DNA of 16,548 nucleotides from Halobacteriales archaeon QS_9_67_15 (GCA_003023165.1 PXSD01000121.1:1-16548), one strand, 5' to 3'. Positions 6,325 through 12,545 are shown, counted from the stretch's first letter. Numbers and translations: made by a program. The notes: a model not told the origin generated them from the letters alone.

Positions 6325-7035
6325 TCAGGTGTCGACCTCGTGGCGCATGCGGGGCGAGACGTCGTGGTCGCGGCGGTGCAGCTTGTGATAGAGCGCGTTC
6401 GTAATGACCGTTTCGTGGGCGCGGCGGAGCCGTTCGGAGAGCGCCTGGTGGGACACGTCGAAATGTTCGGCGAGCTCCTCCTGGTTGACCGTCCGCGGCA
6501 CGTCGTAGTAGCCGGCCTCGTAGGCGGTGACGAGCGTGTCGTACTGCCGTTCGGTGAGCCCGAGGTGGCCGTACTCGGCGGCCTCGGAGAGGCGGTTGAC
6601 CCGCTCGAGCGAGAGGTCGATGCCGTACTGCTCGCAGAACTCGTCGGTTTCGGCGACGCGGTCGTGTCGGGGGAAGAATATCTGCAGGTGCCAGGTGTCG
6701 CCCTGCCCCGACGCGTCGAGGATCGTCGCGCCCTCCTCGACGACGATGGAGACGAGGACGCGGACGCGGGTCGCCCACTCGACGCGGAAGAGACACTCGC
6801 CGTCGAAGTCGGCGAGCAGGTCGACGGACTCGGTGGACGGGTCGTTCGCCAGCGCGTCGTTGAGTCGGTCGGTGTCCTCACACCCCGCCCAGAGGAACGG
6901 CATCACGTGGTCAGCGCCGTGAGCAACCAGCCGCACCATTCGGACCTCGGTCTCGGGGACGCCCGACAGCGTCTCCGCGAGCGCGAACTGCTCCGCGGGA
7001 ACGGTCGCCTCGACGATCGTGCTCATCGCGTACAT
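6325..7035 (-). CDS. HTH-10 (Bat-like) transcriptional regulator, copy 1
   Basis: The 236-residue protein has an N-terminal sensor-like region (about 1-150) and a C-terminal HTH-10 helix-turn-helix (about 158-212). The latter contains LTERQYDTLVTAYEAGYYDVP, then EELAEHFDVSHQALSERLRRA, the signature of the bacterio-opsin-activator (Bat) family of haloarchaeal DNA-binding regulators. The N-terminus (MSTIVEATVPAEQFALAETL) resembles the second copy at 13672-14316 closely. Met1 at 7035 and Met4 at 7026 are both possible starts; the second aligns with the paralogue. The 24-residue tail after the HTH is His/Arg-rich and absent from the paralogue. Ligand and targets are not deducible from sequence. 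It leads a two-gene unit with the DUF4112 gene. Confidence 0.85.
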   Translation of the reverse strand: MYAMSTIVEATVPAEQFALAETLSGVPETEVRMVRLVAHGADHVMPFLWAGCEDTDRLNDALANDPSTESVDLLADFDGECLFRVEWATRVRVLVSIVVEEGATILDASGQGDTWHLQIFFPRHDRVAETDEFCEQYGIDLSLERVNRLSEAAEYGHLGLTERQYDTLVTAYEAGYYDVPRTVNQEELAEHFDVSHQALSERLRRAHETVITNALYHKLHRRDHDVSPRMRHEVDT

Positions 7036-7414
7036 CTACGACTCCGTTCCGAAAAGAACACGCCACCTACGCGCGCTCTGCGCCGGTAACCGAGTGTATC
7101 CGCTCCGCTCGGGGCGGGTCGTCCCCGCGGTGAACCCGACTGCGACCGATAAGTTCGTCTTAACAGTGGTACAAGCGTGAAGCGAGGGTCGGTCGCGGGG
7201 ACCGAAGTCGGGGCGAGCTGACGGGGGCGAGACGGAGGAGCAGGCGACGGCTTCGGTCGTCTGGACGCGGTCGTAGGCCGCGGGGAGCACCGCGGCCAGC
7301 GCAGTCCGGAGGACGCTGAACGGCTGCTCGGCTGGTAGCTCGAAACGTGACCGCAGCGCACCGACGCGAACGCGGTCGAACCGGAGACTACTCGCTACGG
7401 ACACGACTTCGAGA
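7036..7414. other. Intergenic region, no confident gene
   Basis: This 379-bp stretch lies upstream of the first HTH-10 regulator. Frames on both strands are open but lack haloarchaeal codon bias. A GTTCTTTTCGG string on the minus strand at about 7048-7058 lies 13-32 bp upstream of the regulator's two candidate starts and may be a poor TATA element. I see no repeats or RNA genes. Confidence 0.5.
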
Positions 7415-7567
7415 ATGCGCGGTCCGCACCCGAACAGCCAGATGAGCACGCTCGGCTTCCTGATCGACGGCGTCATCTTCCCCGGGATGAGCCCCTTGCT
7501 TCCCTTCTTCGTCCGCTATCTCCTCGTCGACTGGGCCACCGGCGTCGGCCGCGACCGCGGGTACTGA
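7415..7567 (+). CDS. Possible small hydrophobic protein (50 aa)
   Basis: ATG at 7415 (or 7442) to TGA at 7565-7567 gives 50 (or 41) residues: MRGPHPNSQ, then MSTLGFLIDGVIFPG, MSPLLPFFVRYLLVDW and ATGVGRDRGY. From 7442 on, almost every codon ends in G or C (one clear exception in each of CTT and TAT), the strongest coding signal in this gap. The opposite-strand acidic frame (7588 to 7388) has much weaker third-position bias. The central region could be one membrane segment. No family is recognised and there is no strong ribosome site. It could also be the intact end of a lost longer gene. Confidence 0.35.
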   Translation: MRGPHPNSQMSTLGFLIDGVIFPGMSPLLPFFVRYLLVDWATGVGRDRGY

Positions 7568-7613
7568 CACACCGGCGCGTTCAGTCATCCTAAGGGGACT
7601 GCTTCGATCGCGC

Positions 7614-8168
7614 TCACTCCTCCGCGGCGACCTCGACCGCCGCCCGCAGGTCCCGTTCGAGCATCGGTTCGATGCTGTCGTCGTAGAACGTCGCCGCCGG
7701 GTGGTACGTCGGGAGCACGAGCCGACCGTCGACCTCGTACGTCTCATCGCGGAGGTCGCGTATCGACTCGTCGCTGTCAAGCAGCGCGCCGCCGGCGACC
7801 GCCCCGAGCGTCACGACCACCGCCGGGTCGACGCGGTCGAGTTCCGCGTCCAGCAGCGGCTTCCACGCCCGCCGCTCGTCGGCGGTCGGGTCGCGGTTCT
7901 CCGGTGGCCGCACCTTCACCAGGTTCGTGACGTAGACGGCCTCGCGGTCGATCCCGGTCGTCTCGAAGAGGCTGTCGAGACGTCGCCCGGCCCGGCCGAC
8001 GAACGGCTCGCCCTGCTCGACCTCGGTCGCGCCCGGTGCCTCGCCGACGAACGCGAGGGCGGCGTCGAGCGGCCCGTCGCCCGGGACGAACCGCGACCGG
8101 TCGACCTGTTCGTCCGGGACCGCGTCGAGCTCGTCGGCGAACGTCTCCGCGAAGTCGAAGGCGGACAT
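7614..8168 (-). CDS. Uracil-DNA glycosylase, family 4-like, without Fe-S cysteines
   Basis: This 184-residue protein has the family 4 UDG framework. RFVPGDGPLDAALAFVGEAPG (26-46) carries the GEAPG catalytic loop, EQGEPFVGRAG (51-61) the next conserved block, VYVTNLVKVRPPENR (78-92) follows, and LPTYHPAAT (152-160) contains the minor-groove-loop histidine (His156). Such enzymes remove uracil from DNA to start base-excision repair. Family 4 enzymes normally bind a 4Fe-4S cluster through four Cys. This protein has no cysteine at all: the usual K-C-RPP position is Val and the later conserved Cys position is Trp101. I start at the ATG at 8168; upstream codons are shadow text of the divergent neighbour. 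Only 43 bp separate the two starts. Confidence 0.85.
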   Translation of the reverse strand: MSAFDFAETFADELDAVPDEQVDRSRFVPGDGPLDAALAFVGEAPGATEVEQGEPFVGRAGRRLDSLFETTGIDREAVYVTNLVKVRPPENRDPTADERRAWKPLLDAELDRVDPAVVVTLGAVAGGALLDSDESIRDLRDETYEVDGRLVLPTYHPAATFYDDSIEPMLERDLRAAVEVAAEE

Positions 8169-8211
8169 ACGCACGGTTGGGCGGCCATGACAAACGGGCT
8201 TTCGCCGGCCC

Positions 8212-8655
8212 GTGTCGCTGGCGGGACGGTCGAGCGCAGCCGGTCGTCCTCCGCAAGCCGACTGCAACGAGCGACCGGCGCCAGAGCGCACGGAGACCGT
8301 CGAGGACGAACTCGAGCGCGTCGGCGGCATGCTCGAGGAGGCGAAGTACCCGGTGACGACCGAGGAACTGGCCGTCGAGTACGGCGACGAGCGGAGCGAC
8401 CTCGCCAACGAGACGGAGTCGCTCGGGTCGGTCTTCGACCGCCTCGTCGACGAGCGCTTCGAGTCCGCCGAGGAGGCCCGCGAGGCCATCTACCACGAAC
8501 TGACCGGCGAGGCCGCGGGTCCCGAGGAGTACAACGAACAGCGCCCGATCGACCCGATCGACGACGGCCAGCGCGACGGCGGGACACGGAAGGAAGACGA
8601 GGCGGCGGCCGAACGCCCACCGGCGGAGCCCGACGACACCCGCCGACAGGAGTGA
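8212..8655 (+). CDS. DUF5789-like haloarchaeal protein
   Basis: The conserved-looking part is residues 29-110 of 147: ETVEDELERVGGMLEEAKYPVTTEEL, then YGDERSDLANETESLGSVFDRL, ERFESAEEAREAIYHEL, and a G.EEYNEQRPID end. This order (YPxTxEEL, YGD, E(S/T)LxxVxxxL, FxSxEEAR) resembles the small DUF5789 proteins of haloarchaea, function unknown. The C-terminal 35 residues are a disordered, charged tail. The only in-frame start after the upstream stop is a GTG at 8212. The first 28 residues lack conservation-like features, so the true start may differ. The divergent gene is the UDG. Confidence 0.65.
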   Translation: MSLAGRSSAAGRPPQADCNERPAPERTETVEDELERVGGMLEEAKYPVTTEELAVEYGDERSDLANETESLGSVFDRLVDERFESAEEAREAIYHELTGEAAGPEEYNEQRPIDPIDDGQRDGGTRKEDEAAAERPPAEPDDTRRQE

Positions 8656-8866
8656 GGGCCGTGCGCGAGGAGGGCACGGAGGAGGACATTGGGAGGTCGG
8701 TCGTCCACGTGACCACCGAGTCGGTCGTGTGCCGGACCGCCGGCTCGTCGGCTCGGTCGGACGCCATACTCGCACCGAGTGGCGAGACGCACTTCGGTTC
8801 ACGGCCGTCACCGTGCCTGGTGGCCGTTCTCGCCGTCGCTGACTTGCAAACCCACCGTCAAGCTTG

Positions 8867-8908
8867 ATAGGAGCACCCGGACAATCAGTGTTCGGAGGCT
8901 GCTCCTAT
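8867..8908 (+). promoter_or_regulatory. 9-bp perfect inverted repeat ending in the dps start codon
   Basis: ATAGGAGCA (8867-8875) and TGCTCCTAT (8900-8908) are perfect complements 24 nt apart. The second arm includes the first two bases of the ATG at 8907. A ribosome-site-like GGAGG (8895-8899 region) sits in the loop just before the right arm. As RNA this hairpin would pair the start codon; as DNA it could be an operator. Confidence 0.5.
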
Positions 8909-9611
8909 GAGCCAGCTAACCGAACCCACACCGACCCGGCAGTCGAACAGCCAGCAGCCGACGAGCCAGCAGTTCTCGAGCGGGACACAGGGCCAGTCCG
9001 GCGGGATGGGTGGACAGTCCCGGGCACCCACGGCACCGGTCGACCAGCTGTTCCCGACCCGGAGTTACCTGCCCGAGCAGGTCAGGCGGAGCAGCATCGG
9101 CGTCCTCAACCAGTGTCTCGCCGACCTCTCGGCGGTGACCATGCAGCTCAAGTCCGCCCATTGGAACGTCAAGGGTCAGGAGTTCTACCAGCTTCACGAG
9201 CTCTTCGAGGACCTGATCGAGGAGTTCGACGGCTACGTCGACGACGTGGCCGAGCGGGCGAGCGCGCTGGGCGGCCGCCCCCCGGGGACGGCCCGCGAGG
9301 TCGCACGGCAGACGACGATCCCGGCGCTCCCGCCCCAGACCGTCGAGGGCGTCGCGCTCGTCGGCGAACTCGTCGACCGGCTGGCAGTCCTCGACGCCAA
9401 CCTCTACGAGCAGCTCGAGACCGTCACCGAGCGAAACGACCTCGACACCGCCGACCTGCTCAACGAGATCTCCCGCGTCGTCGCCAAGTCCCTGTGGTTC
9501 CTGGAGGCCCACCTGCAGGGCGCGCCCGCCGCCACGGGCGGCCAGTCGACCGGGCTGACGACCTCCGGGGGAGCGACGGGACAGCTGTCCAACTCAAATC
9601 CCTCGCAGTGA
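8907..9611 (+). CDS. Dps/DpsA-type ferritin with Gln/Ser/Gly-rich tails
   Basis: Residues about 55-205 of 234 are a Dps four-helix ferritin domain. The intersubunit ferroxidase residues are visible: His85 in SAHWNVKGQEFYQLHELFEDL, His97, then Asp112 and Glu116 in YVDDVAERASALGG. The spacing His+27 Asp, +31 Glu is that of DpsA. Dps cages oxidise and store iron with peroxide and protect DNA under stress and starvation. Halobacterial DpsA is about 180 residues; this protein has an extra N-terminal tail of about 45 residues (SNSQQPTSQQFSSGTQGQ, no acidic residue between 7 and 45). It also has an extra C-terminal tail of about 30 (GGQSTGLTTSGGATGQ). In a 12-mer these tails would be displayed many times. 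ATG at 8907 has a GGAGG ribosome site within an inverted repeat. Confidence 0.9.
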   Translation: MSQLTEPTPTRQSNSQQPTSQQFSSGTQGQSGGMGGQSRAPTAPVDQLFPTRSYLPEQVRRSSIGVLNQCLADLSAVTMQLKSAHWNVKGQEFYQLHELFEDLIEEFDGYVDDVAERASALGGRPPGTAREVARQTTIPALPPQTVEGVALVGELVDRLAVLDANLYEQLETVTERNDLDTADLLNEISRVVAKSLWFLEAHLQGAPAATGGQSTGLTTSGGATGQLSNSNPSQ

Positions 9612-9701
9612 GCACCGGCAGCGACTGACGCGGCGAAGGGACGTATCGGGTGCGCCGGCTGTCGCCCGGCGAGTCGGCTCCACCGCGTCGAGCGCTCCAT
9701 T

Positions 9702-9730
9702 CGTTCGACCGAACGCGTGACCGGTCACGC
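9702..9730. promoter_or_regulatory. Two adjacent perfect palindromes, candidate operator
   Basis: CGTTCG-AC-CGAACG (9702-9715) is followed directly by the 16-bp perfect palindrome GCGTGACCGGTCACGC (9715-9730). They lie in the gap between the dps-type gene and the HalOD1 gene, about 55 bp upstream of the latter's likely TATA element. Confidence 0.45.
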
Positions 9731-9797
9731 AGGCGGCCGTTACCGCGGTCCGTATCACCACACGGGGATGAACGGCCGAAACGACTTTTCTCGCTCC

Positions 9798-9805
9798 GGG
9801 AGGTG
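9798..9805 (+). promoter_or_regulatory. Strong Shine-Dalgarno site for the 9814 gene
   Basis: GGGAGGTG lies 8 nt before the ATG at 9814, a near-complete match to the 16S 3' end. Many haloarchaeal mRNAs are leaderless, so such a full site stands out here and fixes the start. Confidence 0.6.
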
Positions 9806-9813
9806 TCCCGCTC

Positions 9814-10101
9814 ATGACAGACAACTCAACAGACGACTCGACCGACGAGAAGATCGTCCGTCGGACCTTCGACACGGACCAGGACAGGCCGGCGATCGCC
9901 GTCGCGGAGACCGTCGCCGAACTGGAGGGGGCGGAGACGACCGACCTCGTGACGATGTACGACCACGTCGACCACATCCTCGACCACCTGTTCTCGAACC
10001 CGCCCGTCCGCGAGGCGCAGATACAGATATCCTTCAGCTACGAAGGGTACCGGATCACGATAGACCAGGACGGGCGCGCCCGGTTCGTCGAGGTGGAGTG
10101 A
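9814..10101 (+). CDS. Stand-alone HalOD1 domain protein, copy 1
   Basis: The 95-residue protein has a short acidic N-terminus and then the HalOD1 pattern: PAIAVAETVAELEGAETTDL (26-45), MYDHVDHILDHLF (48-60) and QISFSYEGYRITIDQDGR (70-87). HalOD1 was named as a haloarchaeal output domain attached to signalling proteins, but it also occurs alone as here. Its binding partner and output are unknown. Start and translation are well supported by the GGGAGGTG ribosome site 8 nt upstream. It is followed on the same strand by the zinc-ribbon gene. Confidence 0.75.
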   Translation: MTDNSTDDSTDEKIVRRTFDTDQDRPAIAVAETVAELEGAETTDLVTMYDHVDHILDHLFSNPPVREAQIQISFSYEGYRITIDQDGRARFVEVE

Positions 10102-10246
10102 CCGAACCGCCGGGCAGGTTCGGTCGCTCCCATCGGCGGGTCCGTGGCGACTGGGAACCCGATTCGCGGCGACCTCGTGCCCGAGCGAGTGGCCGGCCGA
10201 TGGAACCCGCAAACAGAGTTTTCCACCCGGGACTCCAATGGAACCT

Positions 10247-10585
10247 ATGAGCGGACGAGGAGAGACACCCACGGAAGAATCGGACGAGGAAGCAACCGAA
10301 GCGGTCAACTCGCTGTCGTTCGGGCAGACGCTCTTCGACGACGCCGGTCGGCCCGTCGGGTCGATCCGCGGGATCGAGGAGGGTGGGGTCTTCCTCACGA
10401 CGCGCGAGGACGTCGAGGCCCTCAGCGTCGAACACGCCCGGTCGGGCGCCTCCTTCGGCGAGGCCGAACTCATGTGGCGCTGTACGGTCTGCGGCGAGAT
10501 GGGCGAGATCGACGGGGGACTGCCCGACACGTGTCCGAGCTGTGGCACCGAGAAAGAGGACCTGATGTACTGGACCGAGGACTGA
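10247..10585 (+). CDS. Barrel-like plus zinc-ribbon protein (DUF7130-like)
   Basis: The 112-residue product starts with an acidic tail (1-22). A short beta-rich stretch, FGQTLFDDAGRPVGSIRGIEEGGVFLTT (25-52), resembles a PRC-barrel half. It ends in a rubredoxin-like ribbon: WRCTVCGEMG (Cys79, Cys82) and DTCPSCGTEKEDLMYWTED (Cys96, Cys99). The four Cys should bind zinc or iron. This arrangement is recurrent in haloarchaea as small stress-associated proteins (DUF7130-like); the function is unknown. I start at Met4 of the open frame (10247), since the first ATG (10238) lies only about 20 bp after the TATA-like GAGTTTTCC and 10247 fits a leaderless start better. Confidence 0.7.
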   Translation: MSGRGETPTEESDEEATEAVNSLSFGQTLFDDAGRPVGSIRGIEEGGVFLTTREDVEALSVEHARSGASFGEAELMWRCTVCGEMGEIDGGLPDTCPSCGTEKEDLMYWTED

Positions 10586-10654
10586 CCGAAACGGGGTCTG
10601 AACCGACGGCGGTGAGACGGCCGAGCGGACGGTCCGAGACAGCGGCGCCGCCGG

Positions 10655-10679
10655 GCCGGCTACTGGCCGCCGGCGTTTT
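10655..10679 (+). terminator. Hairpin plus TTTT, probable terminator
   Basis: The arms GCCGGC (10655-10660) and GCCGGC (10669-10674) pair around an 8-nt loop and are followed by GTTTT. It follows the zinc-ribbon gene by 70 bp and overlaps the stop of the convergent gene. Archaeal transcription ends at T runs, so it should serve the plus-strand gene. Confidence 0.45.
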
Positions 10680-11022
10680 AGCGACCCTGCCCGGGGCCGG
10701 GCTGCTGTTGCATCTGCTGTTGCTGCGCGACCTGTCCACCGGCGCCTCGCGGGGCGCCCGACGGCACTCCACGCTGTTCTGCCCCCATCGCCTGCTGTCC
10801 GCGAGCGCCGCCCAGGAGCTCGTCCGGGACGACGAACTTGAGCTCCGTGACCGGGACGAACCCCGTTGCTCTGCGCTCCTCCTCGCTCTCCTCGTTCTCC
10901 TCGCTCTCCTCCCCGGTGCGTCCTTCACGACGCGATTGCTCCTGGTAGAGCAACACGCCGGAGTCGATGGCCTCGAAGTCCTGACACTGGATCACGGTAC
11001 CGTCCTTACAGACTACTTGCAT
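10678..11022 (-). CDS. Small barrel-like protein with acidic linker and Gln-rich tail
   Basis: I start at the internal ATG (11022), because MQVVCKDGTVIQCQDFEAIDSGVLLYQ looks like the first strands of a small SH3-like/PRC-type barrel, and upstream codons cover the promoter. The 114-residue protein has three parts: strands at 1-28 and 51-69 (RATGFVPVTELKFVVPDELL), an acidic linker at 38-50 (EESEENEESEEE) between them, and a tail at 71-114 rich in Gly and Gln with QQQQMQQQ and only one acidic residue. Family not recognised; it looks like a haloarchaeal conserved protein. It lies 179 bp downstream of the phasin-like gene on the same strand but has its own promoter. Function unknown; the tail links it to its Dps, CBS and phasin-like neighbours. 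Confidence 0.65.
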   Translation of the reverse strand: MQVVCKDGTVIQCQDFEAIDSGVLLYQEQSRREGRTGEESEENEESEEERRATGFVPVTELKFVVPDELLGGARGQQAMGAEQRGVPSGAPRGAGGQVAQQQQMQQQPGPGQGR

Positions 11023-11030
11023 GGTGAGAC

Positions 11031-11042
11031 ACCACCGGTGGT
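11031..11042 (-). promoter_or_regulatory. 12-bp palindrome at the predicted transcription start
   Basis: ACCACCGGTGGT is a perfect palindrome 8 bp before the ATG at 11022. The TATA element lies at 11056-11065, so transcription should start at about 11034, inside the palindrome. That is the classic position for a repressor operator. Confidence 0.5.
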
Positions 11043-11055
11043 TCACCGTCAGCGA

Positions 11056-11065
11056 CAATAAGTAT
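11056..11065 (-). promoter_or_regulatory. TATA element for the Q-tailed barrel protein gene
   Basis: The minus strand reads ATACTTATTG, a good haloarchaeal TATA match 38 bp before the ATG at 11022. Confidence 0.55.
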
Positions 11066-11201
11066 CGGCGAGCTATCACAGACGGGAGCGGTCGGTACCG
11101 TCCGGTTACCGCCGGGAACGGCCGTCGAGCGCCGGTCAGCGTCGTCGAATCCGGTGACGGAACCGAGCGGCGCGACCGAGATGAGTGCTATCGGGCGCGT
11201 C

Positions 11202-12152
11202 TCAGCTGTTTTCTGCGGGCACGTCCGCGGCGTTCGACTCGGTTTCGGTCGTCCCGGGCGGCTGGGCCTGTCGCTCGCTCTCGAACGTCGTCTCCGTCGG
11301 TTTGGTCTCGAATGTCGATGCGGGCGGCGTCAGCGACCCCCCCTGCGGTGGCTGGGGCGGCGACGCCTGGAGGTCTGTCGGCGGCTGCGTCGTGATTCCC
11401 GACGTGAACTGTCCGGCGGGCTCCGTCTGCGGTGCCGGGGGCCGGGACGGTGTCTGGTCCTGCGACGGCGGGTACGGTGGCGTCCCGGTCAGAGTCGGCG
11501 ACTGCGGCCGTGTCGACTGCGTCCGGATCGGCAGTTGTGTGTACGTCTGCGTGGGCGGTTGTGTCGGCCGGGTCTGGGTCGACGGCTGTGGTCGATTCTG
11601 CGGCTGCTGCGCCCGTATCTGCGCCGGCGGCTGTGGCTGTGTCCGAATCGGTGGTCGAGTTTGTGTCTGCGCCGGTGGCTGTTGGGGCTGGGCCGGCTGC
11701 TGCTGGACCGGCGGTGACGGCTGGGCCTGCACCGGTTGCTGTTGGGCGCCCTGCTGAGTCGGGACAGCAGGTGTCTGCTGGTTCGACGCCGGCGACCGGC
11801 TCCCGTCACCGGTCATCTCTTCGGCAAACTGTCGAGTGGTGGCCATCCCCTGCTGGCCGAGCGCTTCGGCCTGTTCCATCCCCTGCTCGGTCAGCTGTGA
11901 GGTGTCCTGCGCGGCGCTCTCGACGGTCGTGAGGTACGAGTCGAGCGCGTTCCGGGTGAACTCGACGCTCTGGTCGCCCAGCCAGTTGCCCATCTCCAGT
12001 CCGTTGAGAGCCATCTGTGCGGCGTTTCGCTGGAACTCGACGGTCCCCCGGAGCGGCACCTGGACGGCCTGTTCCATGGCCCGCTGACCGTTCTCGAGGG
12101 CGTTTCGCTGCAGTTCGATCGCGTTACTGATGAGTTCGTTCGATTGGCTCAT
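11202..12152 (-). CDS. Phasin-like helical protein with a long Pro/Gln-rich tail
   Basis: I start at the ATG at 12152, where MSQSNELISNAIELQRNALE begins. The 54 extra codons upstream cover promoter elements and have no protein-like pattern. Residues 1-115 of 316 are amphipathic helix with three copies of [IV]E[LF]xRNA[LA] at residues 12-19, 38-45 and 63-70, spaced 25-26. Residues 121-316 are low complexity: Pro, Gln and Thr units such as QPQQPP and TQTRPP, with no acidic residue between 121 and 231, then a Thr/Glu end (285-316). The helical part with repeated Asn/Gln/Ala faces resembles phasins, which coat polyhydroxyalkanoate granules, but no PHA synthase gene is in the window. An alternative is a structural or surface-acting coiled protein. 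No signal peptide or membrane span. Confidence 0.7.
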   Translation of the reverse strand: MSQSNELISNAIELQRNALENGQRAMEQAVQVPLRGTVEFQRNAAQMALNGLEMGNWLGDQSVEFTRNALDSYLTTVESAAQDTSQLTEQGMEQAEALGQQGMATTRQFAEEMTGDGSRSPASNQQTPAVPTQQGAQQQPVQAQPSPPVQQQPAQPQQPPAQTQTRPPIRTQPQPPAQIRAQQPQNRPQPSTQTRPTQPPTQTYTQLPIRTQSTRPQSPTLTGTPPYPPSQDQTPSRPPAPQTEPAGQFTSGITTQPPTDLQASPPQPPQGGSLTPPASTFETKPTETTFESERQAQPPGTTETESNAADVPAENS

Positions 12153-12162
12153 GTATTGATAG

Positions 12163-12174
12163 TGTCCGCGGACA
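12163..12174 (-). promoter_or_regulatory. 12-bp palindrome just upstream of the phasin-like gene
   Basis: TGTCCGCGGACA is perfectly palindromic, 10 bp before the ATG at 12152. If the TATA-like CGCATAGT (about 12182-12190, minus strand) is used, transcription starts in or beside it. Confidence 0.45.
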
Positions 12175-12284
12175 GTGAGCGCACTATGCGTAGTTCGGAC
12201 AACACCCCGGACCGTTCGCCCCAGCAACGACTGCGGAGGCTTGTCCGACGTGTCGCCGTCTGCATCCGGCCCAACCCCCGCAGG

Positions 12285-12296
12285 CGGTATAAATCG
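12285..12296 (-). promoter_or_regulatory. Strong TATA element, alternative promoter of the phasin-like gene
   Basis: The minus strand reads CGATTTATACCG, the best TATA match in this gap. It lies about 138 bp upstream of the chosen start, which would give a leader of about 110 nt. The core is also flanked by GGCG/CGCC arms. No convincing plus-strand gene begins downstream of its reverse reading (GTATAAAT). Confidence 0.45.
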
Positions 12297-12545
12297 CCAG
12301 TACCGTTCAGTCAATAATCGGGTCGGTCGGGGAGTTCGCCGTCAGAAACGCCGCTCTTCCGCGACGGTCGCGTCGCGTTACTTGCCGCCGAGTTGCGGGA
12401 CGGTGACGACAGCGGCCCCTCGTTCGACGGTAAGTGAATCTTGCCGCCCCGTAGTCAGACCTATCGAATGGGCGCGGCCGGCAGCAGAGACGCCGGATGG
12501 GACGACGGCATCGAGCGACCGGAGCGGAGAAGAGACTGTCGGTCG
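12297..12545. other. Intergenic stretch, no gene seen
   Basis: Between the phasin-like promoter and the end of the second HalOD1 gene I find no frame with haloarchaeal codon bias and no RNA gene. The open frames here read as Arg/Ser/Pro-rich shadow text. Confidence 0.45.

Noticed and set aside
5900..6796. Long 298-residue reading of the DUF4112 frame
   Set aside because: The first 165 residues are Arg/Pro-rich shadow of the HTH-10 gene. The real start is the ATG at 6301, after that gene's stop.
7701..8867. 388-residue plus-strand frame over the UDG gene and beyond
   Set aside because: Arg/Gly-rich shadow of the UDG (antisense) and of the DUF5789-like gene in another frame. Its last 68 codons (8661-8867) have moderate bias but no recognisable protein and no ribosome site.
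10144..11061. 305-residue plus frame with many Leu/Arg stretches
   Set aside because: It overlaps the zinc-ribbon gene in another frame and the Q-tailed gene antisense. The Leu runs are the complement of CAG/GAG-type codons in the tail and acidic linker.
11154..11932. Cys/Gly/Arg- or Val/Ala-rich plus frames opposite the phasin-like tail
   Set aside because: They are reverse readings of Pro/Gln codons. The composition is an artefact of low-complexity DNA.
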